Positions 1 through 10,023 of a DNA stretch of 64,000 nt are shown here, piece by piece (position 1 is the stretch's first letter; the number at the start of each line of letters is the position of its first letter). Below the pieces are notes generated by a model, which was not told where the DNA came from, did not search any database, and worked only from the letters and a program-made list of their open reading frames with translations. The stretch spans positions 1 through 64,000 of the forward strand of contig NZ_JAEVHF010000022.1 in the NCBI RefSeq assembly GCF_018263925.1, in the 5' to 3' direction. The DNA is from Kistimonas asteriae. GTDB taxonomy: Bacteria > Pseudomonadota > Gammaproteobacteria > Pseudomonadales > Endozoicomonadaceae. Both the position numbers and the translations under genes were made by a program.

Positions 1-18
1 ATAATTTGTTAAAGAACA
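1..18 (-). promoter_or_regulatory. rRNA operon boxA antitermination site
   Basis: Read on the minus strand this is TGTTCTTTAACAAATTAT, almost identical to the E. coli rrn leader boxA (TGCTCTTTAACAATTTAT), which loads NusB/NusE so that RNA polymerase resists Rho while it transcribes rRNA. It lies 61 bases downstream of the nearer rRNA promoter. The 16S gene itself must lie beyond the left edge, transcribed leftward. Confidence 0.85.
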
Positions 19-78
19 GCTCGTTGAAGATGTCCAGGCTGCGTTCCGGAGAACCTTGCCCGCTTCAGCGAGGCCGCC

Positions 79-106
79 ATTCTACAGTGGCGGACTTCAG
101 TGTCAA
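79..106 (-). promoter_or_regulatory. rRNA operon promoter, proximal
   Basis: On the minus strand a perfect -35 TTGACA (101-106) is followed by a 16-base spacer and a -10 TAGAAT (79-84). The discriminator after the -10 is G+C rich (GGCGGCC), the feature that makes rRNA promoters sensitive to ppGpp/DksA and the initiating NTP. With boxA downstream and a near copy upstream, this is the promoter-proximal-to-16S member of a tandem rrn promoter pair. Confidence 0.85.
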
Positions 107-159
107 GCGCTTGTTTCGTCCGGTGAAACCGGAGAGCGAAGCTCGTTGACAGGCGGCGC

Positions 160-187
160 ATTCTACAGCGTTTCGGCCTTGTGTCAA
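160..187 (-). promoter_or_regulatory. rRNA operon promoter, distal
   Basis: A second TTGACA (182-187), 16-base spacer and TAGAAT (160-165) on the minus strand, with GCGCCGCC as discriminator. Spacing and hexamers are identical to the other promoter 81 bases downstream, which is the usual tandem P1/P2 arrangement of gammaproteobacterial rRNA operons. I see no clear A+T-rich UP element upstream of it. Confidence 0.82.
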
Positions 188-346
188 TCGCTCGTTTTAT
201 CCTGTGGACAATCCTGCGTTTGACGACCGGGTCGCTAAGAAGCTGACCGCAACAGGAGGTGAATTATAGGGAGATGATTCAACCACAATAAGTATGAACA
301 CGCAGAACGGTATTTAAAGCGGTACCTTAAAATGAAATAAAGCAAC

Positions 347-1123
347 TTATTGGGCTGCTTTATTAAAGAGGGTGAAGAAGTTATTTGTCGTATGCTCCGC
401 CAGTGCTTCAACAGAGACGCCTTTTAATTCAGCAATAAACTTACCCACTTCTGGTACATATTTTGGCTCATTGGATTTACCGCGAAAAGGGACTGGCGCC
501 AGATAAGGGGAGTCCGTTTCAATCAAAATCCGATCCAGAGGGACTTTACGGGCAACCTCTCGTAGCTCATCGGCATTCTTGAACGTCACAATGCCTGAAA
601 ATGAAATATAGAAATTCATGTCCATGGCTTTTTTAGCCATATCCCAACTTTCCGTAAAGCAGTGCATTACCCCGGCAGATTCCGGAGAACCATGTACTGC
701 AATCAAATTCAACGTATCTTCGCGGGCATCGCGGGTATGAACAATAATCGGCAACCGCTGCTCAGCCGCAGCAGTCAACTGCATGGCAAACCATTCCTGC
801 TGCTGTTGCTTGTGATCTTTACTGTAGTAATAGTCCAGCCCTGTCTCCCCAATGGCCACAACCTTGGGGTGGTCAGACAACTGTTTTAATGTCTCAACGG
901 ACGGCACCTGACCATCCAAATCCAGTGGATGAACTCCTACAGAAGCCCAGACATTATCAAAACGGGTCATATCAAGCACAGATTGAAAGTGCTCAAGATC
1001 AATACAGACCGACAATATCCCACTGACCCCGTTAGCAAAGGCAGCCTCAACCGCTTTGCTGACATCACCTTCATAAGGGTCAAGTTTAAGACGATCAAGA
1101 TGACAGTGTGAATCTATAAACAT
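347..1123 (-). CDS. tatD: TatD-family metal-dependent hydrolase/DNase
   Basis: A 258-residue TatD/YcfH protein, the usual family length. The amidohydrolase-fold metal site is visible: His6 and His8 in DSHCHLD, Glu93 in IGETGLDYY, His129, His154 and Asp204 in ETDSPYLAP. Family members are Mg-dependent 3'-5' exonucleases or deoxyribonucleases acting on single-stranded or damaged DNA; the cellular role of this copy is inferred. It is the last gene of a minus-strand run that starts at pabC, 7 bases after the PilZ gene, and it points toward the rRNA promoters. The ATG start is preceded only by a weak CAGGT. Confidence 0.93.
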   Translation of the reverse strand: MFIDSHCHLDRLKLDPYEGDVSKAVEAAFANGVSGILSVCIDLEHFQSVLDMTRFDNVWASVGVHPLDLDGQVPSVETLKQLSDHPKVVAIGETGLDYYYSKDHKQQQQEWFAMQLTAAAEQRLPIIVHTRDAREDTLNLIAVHGSPESAGVMHCFTESWDMAKKAMDMNFYISFSGIVTFKNADELREVARKVPLDRILIETDSPYLAPVPFRGKSNEPKYVPEVGKFIAELKGVSVEALAEHTTNNFFTLFNKAAQ

Positions 1124-1130
1124 ACCTGAA

Positions 1131-1475
1131 CTACATCGTGGTGGTGGGGCGATCGGACGTTACTGAACCGGCCAGATACGCTTCTATCTTGGTTCGCGCC
1201 ACCTCATTAGCTTCTGTGAATTGGACACCAATACCCGGGTTACGGTTCCCCTGGGAGCCCGGCGGTGTAATCCAGACCACCTTACCCGGCACAGGAATCT
1301 TCTCCGCCTCATCCATCAGCGAAAGGCGGAGGAAAACCTCGGCACCCATCGGATATTTTTTGTTGGTCGGAATAAACAGACCACCATTGACCAGGAACGG
1401 CATGTAAGACTCGTATAAAACCGCTTTATCCTTGATCGAAACCGACAGAATACTGCCTTTCGCCATACCTACCAT
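1131..1475 (-). CDS. pilZ: Type IV pilus assembly protein PilZ
   Basis: A 114-residue protein closely resembling Pseudomonas PilZ: ILSVSIKDKAVLYESYMPF near the N-terminus, then the GGLFIPTNKKY segment and GKVVWITPPGSQGNRNPGIG. Like Pseudomonas PilZ it lacks the RxxxR c-di-GMP motif ahead of the barrel, so it probably acts by binding the PilB/FimX machinery rather than the nucleotide. I start it at the ATG behind a GGGAGAGGG ribosome site; an in-frame start 30 bases upstream gives a non-conserved extension. It sits between holB and tatD as in Pseudomonas. No other pilus genes are in the window. Confidence 0.9.
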   Translation of the reverse strand: MVGMAKGSILSVSIKDKAVLYESYMPFLVNGGLFIPTNKKYPMGAEVFLRLSLMDEAEKIPVPGKVVWITPPGSQGNRNPGIGVQFTEANEVARTKIEAYLAGSVTSDRPTTTM

Positions 1476-1542
1476 AATTGCCCTCTCCCATGCCCCACAT
1501 ATCAAACGGTCAAATAGCGGAACACATGCATGATTATTCTTG

Positions 1543-3199
<1,657 letters not shown>

Positions 3200-4261
3200 T
3201 TACTCCGTGGTGACCAGGGGCGAACTGCGATACCCCTTGCGTCGTATTAACTGGTACTTCCTGACCGCTGCATTATGCTCAGCCAGTGTTTTCGAAAACT
3301 TATGGGAGCCATCACCACGCGCCACAAAATAGAGTGCATCACCTGCTTGTGGATGCAACGCGGCACGAATCGATTCACGCCCCGCCAACGCGATGGGGGT
3401 AGGCGGCAACCCCTTGATTCTGTAGGTGTTATAAGGCGTATAGGCCCTCAAATGCTTTCGGGTCAGGTTCCCCTGGAATGCATCACCCAGGCCATAGATC
3501 ACCGACGGATCCGTCTGCAAACGCATGCCCTTCTGTAAGCGACGGACAAAGACACCGGCAATCTGCCCTCGCTCTTCGGGAACACCGGTTTCACGCTCGA
3601 TCAATGACGCCATGATCAACGCCTCATAGGGCGATTCGTAAGGCAGACCCGATGCTTTTCTGGCCCACTCTTTGGCCAGTACCTCCTGCATACGCAGGTA
3701 AGCGCGGCGCAATATGGAGGTATCGGTATCACCCGCCTCAAAATAATAGGTGTCAGGAAAGAACATGCCTTCAGCCGAGGCATCAGAAAACCCCAGTTTT
3801 TTGAGTATTTCCTGACCACTCAAACCAGCCAACTCAAACACGAGTTTTTTATTCTCTGACAGCATGCCCATATTTTCTGCCAGTGTTCGTCCTTCGATCA
3901 GCGTCGCACTGTGAAGTATGACCCTACCGGACGTCAGCAGTTCCAGCAAACCAGAAACCGTGGTTTCAGGCTTCACCAGATACTCACCCGCTCTCAGGCC
4001 CGTATCTTCACCGATCACCCGGGCATAGAGCCTGAAAACATCCGGCAGGCGCAAAATGCCCCGCTCTTCGAGCCGGCGACTGACTCTGCTGAACGATTCC
4101 CCGGCATTCACCACAAAGACCGTGCCATCATCCAGTGTATTCACCGGCTCTTCCAGATAGGCCTGCAACCAACGCCAGGAAAAAAGCAGCAACAAAGAGG
4201 CTGCCAACAGCATCAGCAGCACATAAAACAGGGGCTTTCGAGGCACTTTATTTTCAGACAT
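3200..4261 (-). CDS. mltG: Endolytic peptidoglycan transglycosylase MltG
   Basis: A 353-residue YceG-domain protein. One membrane helix (about residues 11-30) anchors a periplasmic LysM-like region (about 45-110) and the YceG catalytic domain. The catalytic glutamate is Glu222 in SLIERETG, equivalent to E. coli Glu218. MltG cleaves nascent glycan strands and is thought to set strand length or terminate glycan synthesis. It overlaps the end of pabC by 8 bases and is followed closely by tmk, so it belongs to the pabC-mltG-tmk-holB unit. Confidence 0.94.
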   Translation of the reverse strand: MSENKVPRKPLFYVLLMLLAASLLLLFSWRWLQAYLEEPVNTLDDGTVFVVNAGESFSRVSRRLEERGILRLPDVFRLYARVIGEDTGLRAGEYLVKPETTVSGLLELLTSGRVILHSATLIEGRTLAENMGMLSENKKLVFELAGLSGQEILKKLGFSDASAEGMFFPDTYYFEAGDTDTSILRRAYLRMQEVLAKEWARKASGLPYESPYEALIMASLIERETGVPEERGQIAGVFVRRLQKGMRLQTDPSVIYGLGDAFQGNLTRKHLRAYTPYNTYRIKGLPPTPIALAGRESIRAALHPQAGDALYFVARGDGSHKFSKTLAEHNAAVRKYQLIRRKGYRSSPLVTTE

Positions 4262-5075
4262 TCAAAATCCCAGAAACGGCAGACTGCACATGCCGCGTAA
4301 CAGGCCCAGGCGCCCACTGCAGATCGGCATAAGCAACAACAGGCCACACACCATTCACACTGTTACAGACAAACACTTCGGATGCCTTTTGCAACGCATC
4401 CAGCGAGATATCAGAAACCTGTGTTTTGATTCCGTATTGAGGCATATTATCCAGAATCCACTGCCTCATAACACCTGCCACGCCGGACATTTTCAAATCC
4501 GGCGTCCACAACCCCTCCGATGTTACCAGAAACAGGTTCGTCATCGTTCCTTCAATCAGGTTGCCATTCAGATCCTTTAAGAGACCTTCTGCATAACGCG
4601 GGTCATCCCACTCTGATCGCGCCACAACCTGCTCCAGGCGATTCAGATGCTTGAGACCGGCAGTCGATGGCTGCAGACCAAGCACCGTAGCGCAGGGATA
4701 GAGCGCGACCCCCTTTTGCCAATACGCAGCAGGGTATTCAGGGAGGACATGCCATGAAAGAATCAACCGGCTGCGACAACCTTTCGGGTTGTAGCCACGC
4801 CCACCACTCCCCCGGGTGACAATCATTTTGAGAATGCCCGTCGCTCGGTCAGCGAGAAAACGGGAAACGGTTTGTTGCCAAAACACAATATCAGCGTCTA
4901 TCCCAAGCTGACGACAGGAGGTCTGCAAGCGATCCCAGTGATAGCCGTCCAGCATCATCTGGCCAGACACCACCTTCACCGTCTCAAAAACACCATCACC
5001 GTAAGCGAGCCCACGATCATCCGTCGGCAACACCGTACAAGGCTCACCATCAACCCACACATTTGCCTTGATCAT
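4254..5075 (-). CDS. pabC: Aminodeoxychorismate lyase
   Basis: A 273-residue fold-type IV PLP enzyme that releases pyruvate from 4-amino-4-deoxychorismate to give p-aminobenzoate for folate. The N-terminus (VDGEPCTVLPTDDRGLAYGD) and the PLP lysine in TAGLKHLNRLEQ (Lys142) are typical. I chose the ATG with a GGGGA ribosome site 9 bases upstream; the reading frame extends 5 codons further without support. It is the first gene of its minus-strand group and is cut off from acpP by a strong terminator. In Pseudomonas and E. coli fabF lies immediately upstream; here it does not. Confidence 0.92.
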   Translation of the reverse strand: MIKANVWVDGEPCTVLPTDDRGLAYGDGVFETVKVVSGQMMLDGYHWDRLQTSCRQLGIDADIVFWQQTVSRFLADRATGILKMIVTRGSGGRGYNPKGCRSRLILSWHVLPEYPAAYWQKGVALYPCATVLGLQPSTAGLKHLNRLEQVVARSEWDDPRYAEGLLKDLNGNLIEGTMTNLFLVTSEGLWTPDLKMSGVAGVMRQWILDNMPQYGIKTQVSDISLDALQKASEVFVCNSVNGVWPVVAYADLQWAPGPVTRHVQSAVSGILNV

Positions 5076-5188
5076 TAACGATCCCCACACCAGTCATGAC
5101 GGATTGATACCACAAATTGGCTGGAGTGTGGACCTGGCGCCTTTAAAACGCGCAGAAATACATCCCGGAAGGAAAAAGCCAGATACAG

Positions 5189-5225
5189 AAAAGCCGCACT
5201 CACAGAACTGCCAGTGCGGCTTTTT
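5189..5225 (-). terminator. Strong two-way terminator between acpP and pabC
   Basis: AAAAGCCGCACT and AGTGCGGCTTTTT form a 12-base-pair stem with a 12-base loop, flanked by A and T runs on both sides, so it can work in either direction. It lies 18 bases past the acpP stop codon and therefore ends the rpmF-to-acpP transcription unit. It occupies the place where fabF is normally found. Confidence 0.88.
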
Positions 5226-5242
5226 CAGAAATTCTTGCAGAA

Positions 5243-5476
5243 TTACTGGTGGGAAACGACGTAGTCGATAGCTTCCTGCACGGTAGTAATCTTTTCTGCT
5301 TCCTCGTCAGGAATCTCAGTCTCGAACTCTTCCTCGAGCGCCATGACGAGTTCTACAGTGTCCAAAGAATCCGCGCCCAGATCTTCGACGAAGGACGCAT
5401 CATTGGTCACTTCCTCTTCTTTCACGCCAAGTTGTTCGCAAACAATCTTTTTGACGCGCTCTTCAATGGTACTCAT
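5243..5476 (-). CDS. acpP: Acyl carrier protein
   Basis: A 77-residue ACP with the phosphopantetheine site Ser37 in [12 protein letters not shown] and the usual acidic helix II. It carries growing acyl chains in type II fatty-acid synthesis and serves PlsX, LpxA-type and other acyltransferases. The ATG is preceded by CAGGAG and gives the standard length; the frame is open 27 codons further upstream but that part is not conserved. A 152-base gap after fabG contains a plausible promoter, fitting the very high expression expected of ACP. A terminator follows directly. Confidence 0.97.
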   Translation of the reverse strand: MSTIEERVKKIVCEQLGVKEEEVTNDASFVEDLGADSLDTVELVMALEEEFETEIPDEEAEKITTVQEAIDYVVSHQ

Positions 5477-5529
5477 GCCTTGTTGTGCTCCTGTTAACAT
5501 TCCATGCAGCCTCAGCTGCGAAAAGTAAG

Positions 5530-5557
5530 TGTATATAAACGATTGCGAGAATTTCAA
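5530..5557 (-). promoter_or_regulatory. Possible acpP promoter
   Basis: In the fabG-acpP gap the minus strand shows TTGAAA (5552-5557), a 16-base spacer and TGTATA/TATACA-like -10 (5530-5535), 54 bases upstream of the acpP ATG. Separate promoters for acpP inside fab clusters are known in E. coli. The -10 match is only moderate, so this is a suggestion. Confidence 0.4.
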
Positions 5558-5628
5558 GGCCGCTCAAAGAGTATTTATCGCAATCAGACCGACCACTGAC
5601 CGCAGTGGCCGATATCATTTCGTGGGCA

Positions 5629-6372
5629 TTAGCCCATATACATGCCACCGTTGACATGAATCGTTTCGCCTGTGATATAACCACCGGCGTCACCCGCAAG
5701 AAAAGCAACCACACCGGCGATTTCTTCCGGCTGCCCCAGACGCGCAAGCGGCACCTGGGTCAACAGCATGTCACGCTGCTCTTCAGGCAACGATCGTGTC
5801 ATATCTGTATCAATAAATCCGGGCGCTACCGCATTTACTGTAACCTGACGGCTTCCCAGCTCGCGAGCCAGTGAACGGGAAAAACCCTCCAGCCCGGCCT
5901 TGGCCGCTGCGTAATTGGATTGACCTGCATTTCCCATGGAGCCGACGACCGAACTAATATTGATGATCCGGCCTTCACGGGCTTTGGTCATGCCACGCAC
6001 ACAGGCTTTACTGAGGCGATAAATGGAACCGAGATTGGTATTAATCACCGAATCCCATTCATCATCCTTCATTCGCATGAGGATGTTATCACGGGTAATG
6101 CCGGCATTATTAACCAAAATTACCGGGGCACCAAATTCCTCGGTGACGGATTTGACGACAGAAGTCACTGAATCACTGTTTGCCACATCAAGGCACAGAC
6201 CACGTCCACGGATACCTGCCTCTGCAAGCGCCGCCGAAATCGCCTCTGCACCAGCATCAGTAGTGGCCGTACCAACAACAATGGCACCCTCAGCCCCCAG
6301 TCGCATGGCGATAGCACGACCAATTCCACGACTCGCGCCTGTCACCAGCGCCACCTTATCCGTTAAAGCCAT
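5629..6372 (-). CDS. fabG: 3-oxoacyl-ACP reductase FabG
   Basis: A 247-residue classical short-chain dehydrogenase. It shows the NADPH motif TGASRGIG (11-18), NNAG (88-91) and the catalytic set Ser141, Tyr154 and Lys158 (NYAAAK), in the same spacing as E. coli FabG. It performs the first reduction of the elongation cycle. It sits between fabD (31-base gap) and acpP, its usual neighbours, which separates it from the second SDR gene near 49 kb. Confidence 0.95.
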   Translation of the reverse strand: MALTDKVALVTGASRGIGRAIAMRLGAEGAIVVGTATTDAGAEAISAALAEAGIRGRGLCLDVANSDSVTSVVKSVTEEFGAPVILVNNAGITRDNILMRMKDDEWDSVINTNLGSIYRLSKACVRGMTKAREGRIINISSVVGSMGNAGQSNYAAAKAGLEGFSRSLARELGSRQVTVNAVAPGFIDTDMTRSLPEEQRDMLLTQVPLARLGQPEEIAGVVAFLAGDAGGYITGETIHVNGGMYMG

Positions 6373-6403
6373 ATAAACCTCTTGGTCCCGAATTTATCCA
6401 TGA

Positions 6404-7336
6404 TCAGGAAGACAGTTCAGCATAAGCGGCAGCTGATTCAAGGGATGTGTATACCTGCGAGCGCTCAATCCGCTTACCCAGGCCTGCCAGCACATTACCC
6501 GGACCACACTCAAACAACCGTGAAACGCCAGAGTCTGCCATCAAACGAATGGTCTCAACCCAGCGCACTGGACTATAGAGCTGGCGAACCAGGTTCTCAC
6601 GAATCTGCTCAACATCATCGACAACCTGCGCAGAGACATTTTGCACAACGGGAATACAGGGCGCATTGAACATCACAGCAGCCAGATCTTCCGACAACCG
6701 TTTTGCGGCAGGCTTCATCAGAGCACAATGGGAGGGCACGCTGACAGGTAAAGGCATAACCTTGCGGGCACCAGCGGCGGAAAACGCATCAACCGATTGC
6801 TCAACGGCGACTTTACTGCCGGCAACAACCACCTGACCGGGTGCATTGAAATTCACAGCTTCAAGGACTTCACCGGACTGCTCAGCCACCTCACTACAGA
6901 CACGTACGACATCCTCATCCGCCAAACCCAGAACCGCAGCCATACCACCGGTACCAGCAGGCACGGCGTCCTGCATGTAACGGCCCCGGTTACGAACCAG
7001 CTTCAAACCATCAGCAAAGGAGATCACGCCAGCACAAACCAGCACGGAGTACTCACCCAAACTGTGCCCTGCCATCATGGCCGGCACACCTTCACGCTCC
7101 GCCCAGAGCCGCCACAATGCAACACTGGAAGCCAGCAAGGCAGGCTGTGTGTTTTCAGTCTGATTTAATGCTTCGGCCGGACCTTCAGCAATCATTTGCC
7201 CCAGGTCAAAATTAAGCACTTCAGACGCCTCAGAAAAGGTAGCGCGAATAATATCACTGCCGGCAGTCACTTCTGCCAACATCCCTACCTTTTGCGATCC
7301 CTGGCCGGGAAAAACCACTGCGAACTTGTCACTCAT
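6404..7336 (-). CDS. fabD: Malonyl-CoA:ACP transacylase
   Basis: A 310-residue FabD. The oxyanion-hole motif FPGQGSQ (9-15), nucleophile Ser92 in GHSLGEYS and catalytic His203 in VPSHCALM are all present. It loads malonate onto ACP for every elongation round. Upstream lies plsX across a 137-base gap with no fabH remnant; in E. coli fabH occupies this position, whereas Pseudomonas also lacks it here. Start ATG is the only good choice. Confidence 0.96.
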   Translation of the reverse strand: MSDKFAVVFPGQGSQKVGMLAEVTAGSDIIRATFSEASEVLNFDLGQMIAEGPAEALNQTENTQPALLASSVALWRLWAEREGVPAMMAGHSLGEYSVLVCAGVISFADGLKLVRNRGRYMQDAVPAGTGGMAAVLGLADEDVVRVCSEVAEQSGEVLEAVNFNAPGQVVVAGSKVAVEQSVDAFSAAGARKVMPLPVSVPSHCALMKPAAKRLSEDLAAVMFNAPCIPVVQNVSAQVVDDVEQIRENLVRQLYSPVRWVETIRLMADSGVSRLFECGPGNVLAGLGKRIERSQVYTSLESAAAYAELSS

Positions 7337-7473
7337 TATTGCTTACGCCACTCTGCCTCATGGACACCTGTCGAATTGGGCCATTATAAGGAATGATTTC
7401 CATCCAATCGTTAAAATATGTTGCGCAACCATTACCGGCTGGTAACAACAGACATAAAGTATGACTGAAGCGA

Positions 7474-8487
7474 TCAGAAATAGGATTCAAGCTTGTCGTT
7501 GATGCGGTAGATGGCGTTGCGCTCAACCTCCATGACCGCCCTCTCCAGGGCATAGCCAAACTCACGCCGATCCGCGTCACCATGACTTTTCACGACGACA
7601 CCCTGAAGCCCCAGAAAACTGGCGCCATTGAAACGACTGGGATCAATCTGCTGTACCATATGGCGAATAAACGGTAACGCCAGGTAGCGATAGAGCTTGC
7701 GCCAGCCGGTCAGACCGGTACCTTGCCGCATGACATGACTGATATAAGCAGATGCACCTTCTCCAGCCTTCAGGGCGACATTACCTGGAAAACCGTCACA
7801 GACAACCAGATCGACAGCACCACGAAAAATATCATGCCCTTCAACAAACCCCTGATAATTCAATCCAGGGTTTCCAAGAATCAACTCCTGCGCCAACCTG
7901 ACCCGTTCATCACCCTTGATATCTTCCTGTCCGACATTCAACAGTCCAATTGTCGGCGCAGCAATACCCAACACCTCCGACAACATCAGCGAACCCAACA
8001 CCGCAAACTGATACAGATGCTCTGAGTTGCAATCTACATTAGCACCTAAGTCCAGCATGAAGGTGTCGCGACCAATAGAGGGGATCTGGCCGATAATTGC
8101 CGGGCGATCAATCCCAGGATGCGTTTTGAGAAGGAAACGCCCCATCGCCATTAGCGCGCCGGTATTCCCGGCACTCACACAGGCCTGGGCAACACCCATT
8201 GACACCTGTTCCAGCGCACGCCACATGGAGGAATTCTGTTTTCTACGCAACGCCAGTGAGGGACGGTCATCCATGGTGACCACCTGGTCAGCATGAACCA
8301 CGGTGATACGTGAGCGCAACTCAGCCGCGCTGCCCGTGAGAGAGTCTCGAATAAAGTGGCGGTCGCCAACAAGGATGAAGTGAAGACCAGGATGGAGGGA
8401 CAAACAATCCAGCGCTGCAGCAATACGAAAGCGGGGACTTCTGTCCCCGCTCATCACATCCAGCGCAATCGTCTTTTGCTGGCTCAA
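7474..8487 (-). CDS. plsX: Phosphate acyltransferase PlsX
   Basis: A 337-residue PlsX, which converts acyl-ACP to acyl-phosphate for glycerophospholipid synthesis by PlsY. Family segments include LGANVDC, AGNTGALMA, LLNVGQEDIKGD, VDLVVCDGFPGNVALK and, near the end, GFPGN-type phosphate site residues. The opening ALDVMSGD differs from the common ALDVMGGD. The only start that keeps the conserved N-terminus is a TTG, 6 bases past the rpmF stop, so initiation is probably weak and coupled to rpmF. Confidence 0.93.
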   Translation of the reverse strand: MSQQKTIALDVMSGDRSPRFRIAAALDCLSLHPGLHFILVGDRHFIRDSLTGSAAELRSRITVVHADQVVTMDDRPSLALRRKQNSSMWRALEQVSMGVAQACVSAGNTGALMAMGRFLLKTHPGIDRPAIIGQIPSIGRDTFMLDLGANVDCNSEHLYQFAVLGSLMLSEVLGIAAPTIGLLNVGQEDIKGDERVRLAQELILGNPGLNYQGFVEGHDIFRGAVDLVVCDGFPGNVALKAGEGASAYISHVMRQGTGLTGWRKLYRYLALPFIRHMVQQIDPSRFNGASFLGLQGVVVKSHGDADRREFGYALERAVMEVERNAIYRINDKLESYF

Positions 8488-8493
8488 GACGAC

Positions 8494-8676
8494 TTATTCG
8501 TCGTTCTTGCCGGCAACGACCTTCTTGCCACGGTAGAAACCGTCTGCAGTCACGTGGTGACGACGATGGGTTTCGCCGCTGGCTGCATCAACGGACAGGG
8601 CGGAAGTGCCCAGTGCGTCGTGAGAACGACGCATGTCGCGCCGTGAACGGGTTTTGCGGTTCTGCTGAACTGCCAT
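8494..8676 (-). CDS. rpmF: 50S ribosomal protein L32
   Basis: A 60-residue L32 with the diagnostic start [19 protein letters not shown] and the [17 protein letters not shown] segment. It lacks the zinc-binding cysteine pairs of the C+ form, as usual in gammaproteobacteria. AGGAGAG precedes the ATG. It is flanked by yceD (21 bases upstream) and plsX (6 bases downstream), the conserved yceD-rpmF-plsX arrangement that links ribosome and membrane-lipid supply. Confidence 0.97.
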   Translation of the reverse strand: MAVQQNRKTRSRRDMRRSHDALGTSALSVDAASGETHRRHHVTADGFYRGKKVVAGKNDE

Positions 8677-8697
8677 GAGTTAACTCTCCTGAATGGA

Positions 8698-9234
8698 TTA
8701 ATCGCCAGTCTTCAACTGTGCCAGCACACTGAACGGGTTAGGCTTTTCCTGCACTTCTTCAGCAACATCTTCGCCAAAATCGGGATCCGTACTGAAGACC
8801 TGCCCGGCATGACACTGTGTATTCTCGTGATAAGCCACCAGCGGAACACTTAGCAACAGCTCGTCTTCGACCAGCTGGCTCAGATCCGTGGTGTCATCCT
8901 CAAGAATCAACGGGTCAACATCCTTCGGCAAGGCTTTCGCCTGTTCTTCGGACCAGACAACCGCCAGATTAAGTCCAGTCCGAATTTTAACATTTACAAC
9001 ATCAAGGCACCGCTGACAGAGCATCGGCAACTCAGCCTCCAGCTCACCGGTAATCCTGGGACGACGACGGTCATCCAAGGAAAACGCCAGTGACAAAGCC
9101 ACCTCTGCGTCCTCGCCAGCCAGCATATCCGCCAGCCGGTCAAGTTCACTGACCGCGATACGACCGGCAAGTTCCGTCTCAGTCTGAGCAAACTTGCGCG
9201 GTGTGATGTGTTTGGGTAACTGACCATTTAACAT
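8698..9234 (-). CDS. yceD: DUF177 (YceD) protein, large-subunit rRNA accumulation factor
   Basis: A 178-residue YceD/DUF177 protein. The family core is visible: ELEAELPMLCQRCLDVV with a CxxC pair, then a very acidic C-terminal half ending in NPFSVLAQLK, the conserved tail. YceD homologues are required for 23S rRNA accumulation in bacteria and plant plastids; the mechanism is unclear. It is the first gene of the yceD-rpmF-plsX-fabD-fabG-acpP unit and is divergent from maf with a 143-base intergenic space that should hold both promoters. Confidence 0.9.
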   Translation of the reverse strand: MLNGQLPKHITPRKFAQTETELAGRIAVSELDRLADMLAGEDAEVALSLAFSLDDRRRPRITGELEAELPMLCQRCLDVVNVKIRTGLNLAVVWSEEQAKALPKDVDPLILEDDTTDLSQLVEDELLLSVPLVAYHENTQCHAGQVFSTDPDFGEDVAEEVQEKPNPFSVLAQLKTGD

Positions 9235-9377
9235 AAGCGCGCAATAATAGGGCCATGCTCAATGCCTGTCAAAGGGCTTCAAACGCTTTTGCGGAATATC
9301 ATTAACCGCAGCCGCTCGCGCTCGATATAACTGAACGATACACTGACCATCTTCCGCAACCAACTTCCTACCGAATT

Positions 9378-9968
9378 ATGCCGGCAACAGCACAACAACT
9401 TATTCTGGCCTCAGGCTCAATCTACCGACGCAGACTCCTTGAACGCCTGCAGATCCCTTTCTCATGGTGCGCCCCTGACATTTCTGAACTCAGGCAGTCA
9501 GATGAACCCCCTCACCTGATGGCCGAGCGCTTAAGCCTGAGCAAGGCAACCACCTGCAGCAACCAATACTCTGATGCATTGATTATCGGATCCGACCAGG
9601 TCGCCGTATTAAACGACCAGATACTGGGCAAACCCAAAACAGCCGAAAAAGCCTTTGAACAACTGAGCTTGTGCAGCGAGAAAACCGTACAATTCCTAAC
9701 TGGACTGTGCCTTCTGGATTCTGCTACAGGCAAACATCAATCAACTGTCATCCCCTTCCACGTCACCTTCAGACAACTGAGCAGCGACGAAATCACACGC
9801 TATATAGAGAAGGATCAACCGCTGGATTGCGCAGGCAGCTTCAAGTGGGAATCACTGGGCATATCGCTATTTGAATCACTATCAGGTGACGATCCAACGG
9901 CACTGGAAGGACTGCCACTGATCACCCTGTCAAAAATGCTCAGAATCTATGGACTGCAACTTCCATAA
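9378..9968 (+). CDS. maf: Maf-family nucleotide pyrophosphatase (YceF type)
   Basis: A 196-residue Maf protein. Signatures are LILASGSIYRRRLLERLQIPF (N-terminal SxSxRR substrate loop), the general-base region IIGSDQVAV and DCAGSFKWESLGISLFE. The GSFKWES form is that of the YceF subgroup, which hydrolyses modified GTP such as 7-methyl-GTP, so housecleaning of non-canonical nucleotides is the likely role. It is the only plus-strand gene in the first 13 kb and converges on sppA across a hairpin terminator. Confidence 0.9.
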   Translation: MPATAQQLILASGSIYRRRLLERLQIPFSWCAPDISELRQSDEPPHLMAERLSLSKATTCSNQYSDALIIGSDQVAVLNDQILGKPKTAEKAFEQLSLCSEKTVQFLTGLCLLDSATGKHQSTVIPFHVTFRQLSSDEITRYIEKDQPLDCAGSFKWESLGISLFESLSGDDPTALEGLPLITLSKMLRIYGLQLP

Positions 9969-9979
9969 CACAGATCAAA

Positions 9980-10000
9980 GGCCAGCCACACTGGCTGGCC
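9980..10000 (+). terminator. Hairpin terminator between maf and sppA
   Basis: GGCCAGCCA and TGGCTGGCC form a perfect 9-base-pair stem with a CAC loop just after the maf stop codon, followed by an A+T-rich stretch with a T5 run further on. It lies between convergent genes and may serve both. Confidence 0.7.
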
Positions 10001-10023
10001 ACATAGCTTAATTTTTAATAACG

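Noticed and set aside
5076-5242. Remnant of fabF in the acpP-pabC gap
   Set aside because: Only 167 bases, mostly terminator and ribosome site; no frame resembles a ketoacyl synthase.
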